From Candidatus Thorarchaeota archaeon (GTDB lineage Archaea; Asgardarchaeota; Thorarchaeia; Thorarchaeales; Thorarchaeaceae), in contig CP070761.1 in NCBI GenBank assembly GCA_020348985.1, positions 2,071,177 through 2,113,915 on the forward strand: a stretch of 42,739 nt of DNA. Direction: 5' to 3'. The position numbers and the translations under genes are program-made. Shown here in pieces: positions 41,003-42,739 of this stretch (the first letter of the stretch is position 1; each line of letters starts with the position of its first letter). Below the pieces are notes generated by a model. It was not told the DNA's origin, did not search any database, and saw only the letters and a list, made by a program, of their open reading frames with translations.

Positions 41003-42550
41003 ATGACCGATGAACGATTTGAGGAATTGGAAAAGAAGCGCGAAGAGGCCAAGCTAGGTGGAGGCGAGGAACGAATCAAGCGGCAGCACGATCAAGGGAA
41101 GCTCACTGCAAGGGAGAGAGTTGACAAGCTGCTTGACCCCGGATCATTTGTCGAGATAGACGAGTTCGTTGTCCACAGAGAAACGGGGTTCGGCATGGAA
41201 GAGAAACAGATTCTTGGCGACGGAGTCATCACGGGCTACGGCACTATAGATGGTCGTAAGGTCTACATCTTCAGCCAGGATTTCACTGTATTCGGCGGGT
41301 CGCTCTCCGAGATGTATGGTCTGAAAATCGTCAAGATTATGGACCTGGCCATGTCAACTGGAGCACCGGTCATCGGTCTCAACGACGGTGCAGGCGCACG
41401 TGTCCAGGAAGGAGTCAAGGCCCTCGCATCTTATGCTTGGATATTCTATAGAAACACAATCGCCAGCGGAGTTGTCCCTCAAATATCAGCCATTCTAGGT
41501 CCATGTGCCGGCGGAGCAGTCTACAGTCCGGCCGTGACTGACTTCACTCTCATGGTCAAAGACAAATCGTACATGTTCATTACTGGTCCTGAAGTCATCA
41601 AGACAGTTACGGGCGAAGAGGTGACATTCGAAGAACTTGGAGGTGCCATGACACACAACTCGGTAAGTGGAGTTGCCAGCTTTCTCAGTGAGGACGAAGA
41701 AGACTGTTTCTCGCAGATCAAGACTCTCCTCAGCTACATTCCCAGCAACAATCTTGAGGATCCACCAAGGATTGACACTGGACATGCCTCTGATGACTTC
41801 GATGAGTCAATCGATGAAGTGGTTCCAGAAGATCCGAATGTTCCTTACGATATGAGGGATGTCGTCACAAAAGTAGTCGACAATGGAGAGTTCTTCGAAG
41901 TACACGAGTACTGGGCAAAGAACATGATTGTTGGATTCGCAAGATTCGATGGTCGTTCAGTAGGCATCGTTGGAAACAATCCCGCCCATCTTGCTGGCAC
42001 TCTGGACATCAACGCTTCAGACAAGTGCTCGCGGTTTGTTAGATTCTGTGATGCCTTCAACATTCCAATCATCACTTTCATGGATGTGCCGGGTTATCTG
42101 CCGGGGACCGCGCAGGAATGGGGCGGCATTATCAGGCATGGAGCGAAGATTCTATACGCATTCAGTGAAGCGACCGTCCCCAAGATTACTATCATCACGA
42201 GGAAAGCCTACGGAGGGGCCTACGATGTTATGAGCTCCAAACACATTGGGGCGGACTTGGTTTATGCATGGCCCAATTCTGAGATTGCCGTCATGGGCCC
42301 CGATGGAGCTATCAACATCATATTCCGAAAAGAAATCAAGGCGGCAAAGAACAAGGAAAAGAAGCGTGCCGAACTTGTGAAGGAGTATCGGGAGAGATTT
42401 GCCAACCCCTACATTGCCGCTGGTCTTGGATACATCGACAAGGTAATCTTCCCGCGCGAGACAAGGTCACTGATTTGCAAGGGGCTTGATGCGCTCGCAA
42501 GCAAGAGGCAGAGCCGGCCTCCAAAGAAGCATGGGAATATCCCTCTCTGA
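41003..42550 (+). CDS. pccB: Propionyl/acyl-CoA carboxylase, carboxyltransferase (beta) subunit
   Basis: The 515-residue biotin-dependent carboxyltransferase has the N-terminal [22 protein letters not shown] motif and [17 protein letters not shown]. It also has the oxyanion/CoA-binding loops [13 protein letters not shown] and [12 protein letters not shown], and the second-half [15 protein letters not shown] and [15 protein letters not shown] segments. It moves CO2 from carboxybiotin to propionyl-CoA (or acetyl-CoA), making methylmalonyl-CoA for the epimerase and mutase encoded at 23722-27211. The biotin carboxylase and carrier genes are not in the window. I use the ATG at 41003, with GAGGGTG about 9 bases upstream. 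The earlier frame from 40889 adds a basic, unrelated segment. Confidence 0.92.
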   Translation: MTDERFEELEKKREEAKLGGGEERIKRQHDQGKLTARERVDKLLDPGSFVEIDEFVVHRETGFGMEEKQILGDGVITGYGTIDGRKVYIFSQDFTVFGGSLSEMYGLKIVKIMDLAMSTGAPVIGLNDGAGARVQEGVKALASYAWIFYRNTIASGVVPQISAILGPCAGGAVYSPAVTDFTLMVKDKSYMFITGPEVIKTVTGEEVTFEELGGAMTHNSVSGVASFLSEDEEDCFSQIKTLLSYIPSNNLEDPPRIDTGHASDDFDESIDEVVPEDPNVPYDMRDVVTKVVDNGEFFEVHEYWAKNMIVGFARFDGRSVGIVGNNPAHLAGTLDINASDKCSRFVRFCDAFNIPIITFMDVPGYLPGTAQEWGGIIRHGAKILYAFSEATVPKITIITRKAYGGAYDVMSSKHIGADLVYAWPNSEIAVMGPDGAINIIFRKEIKAAKNKEKKRAELVKEYRERFANPYIAAGLGYIDKVIFPRETRSLICKGLDALASKRQSRPPKKHGNIPL

Positions 42551-42593
42551 TTTCAGTCAGTATACTATGAATCGCTAAGGGAAGGTATTGCAG

Positions 42594-42737
42594 TCAACAC
42601 TTCCAGTTCCTGAACCTAAACTTCCAGCACTTGCATTTCCACCAGTTATGGTGTCTCCACCTCTTTGACTTGACGCCATGATTGTCAATCTCTAGAGTTG
42701 CAGCAGTATCTGTTTCGTCTATCAATCCGATGAATGA
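42594..42737 (-). CDS. Possible C-terminal part of a protein cut by the window end
   Basis: On the minus strand one frame is open from the window edge to a TGA at 42596-42594 and gives 47 residues. The last 25 are strikingly rich in Trp, Lys, Arg and Cys (KRWRHHNWWKCKCWKFRF). The other two minus-strand frames contain stops. It is too short to assign and the start lies outside. It could be chance. Confidence 0.25.
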   Translation of the reverse strand, partial: SFIGLIDETDTAATLEIDNHGVKSKRWRHHNWWKCKCWKFRFRNWKC

Positions 42738-42739
42738 TT

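Overview
The window looks like a chromosome segment of an archaeon with moderate GC. I read it as archaeal because many genes carry TATA-like boxes about 25-30 bases before a leaderless or short-leader start, ribosome binding sites are of the GGAGGTG type, the methylmalonyl-CoA mutase is split into separate large-subunit and B12-domain genes, and there are membrane-bound winged-helix regulators. The mix of branched-chain amino acid transport, acyl-CoA chemistry, a bacterial-type RNase HIII and many one-off surface proteins would fit an Asgard archaeon (Thorarchaeota-like). That lineage guess is from memory and was not checked against a database. I saw no rRNA, tRNA, CRISPR array or insertion sequence.

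Layout. 1-3576: the tail of a mutase, a 50-residue zinc protein, a VIT/VWA surface protein and a multi-pass membrane protein. 3577-4063: no convincing protein gene, but a strong minus-strand terminator whose transcript is unexplained. 4064-6971: an FAD-linked oxidase and a two-CCG-domain iron-sulfur partner. 7040-7945: an alpha/beta hydrolase. 8143-15967: a branched-chain amino acid type ABC transporter (binding protein, terminator, two permeases, two ATPases), followed in the same run by a HEAT-repeat protein and an acyl-CoA ligase. 16204-17501: two adjacent DUF998 paralogues. 17619-20528: a zinc-ribbon membrane protein, a two-subunit CoA-transferase-like enzyme and a HAD phosphatase. 20619-23661: small proteins, a His/Met-rich surface protein and a membrane-spanning transcription regulator. 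23722-27211: the methylmalonyl-CoA operon (B12 domain, MeaB GTPase, mutase large subunit, epimerase). 27307-33825: TPR protein, threonine aldolase, MFS transporter, Ntn-hydrolase-like protein, biotin ligase, RNase HIII and an ACR3-type transporter broken by one in-frame TGA. 33926-40796: SRAP protein, DUF72 protein, surface and membrane proteins, small zinc proteins, a DUF362 protein and an HNH protein. 41003-42550: the carboxyltransferase subunit of a propionyl/acyl-CoA carboxylase.

How the genes fit together. Import of branched-chain amino acids (or other small solutes), CoA activation by the ligase and CoA transferase, biotin-dependent carboxylation (carboxyltransferase plus BirA) and the epimerase/mutase/MeaB set form a coherent path from amino or short-chain acids through propionyl-CoA to succinyl-CoA. 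The FAD/Fe-S pair could feed electrons from a hydroxy-acid type substrate. The most unusual items are the ACR3 gene with UGA in place of a conserved glycine, the unexplained terminated transcript before 4064, the Thr-first Ntn-hydrolase-like protein, the surface-protein plus membrane-regulator pair at 21402-23661, and several small genes supported by their own promoter or ribosome binding site.
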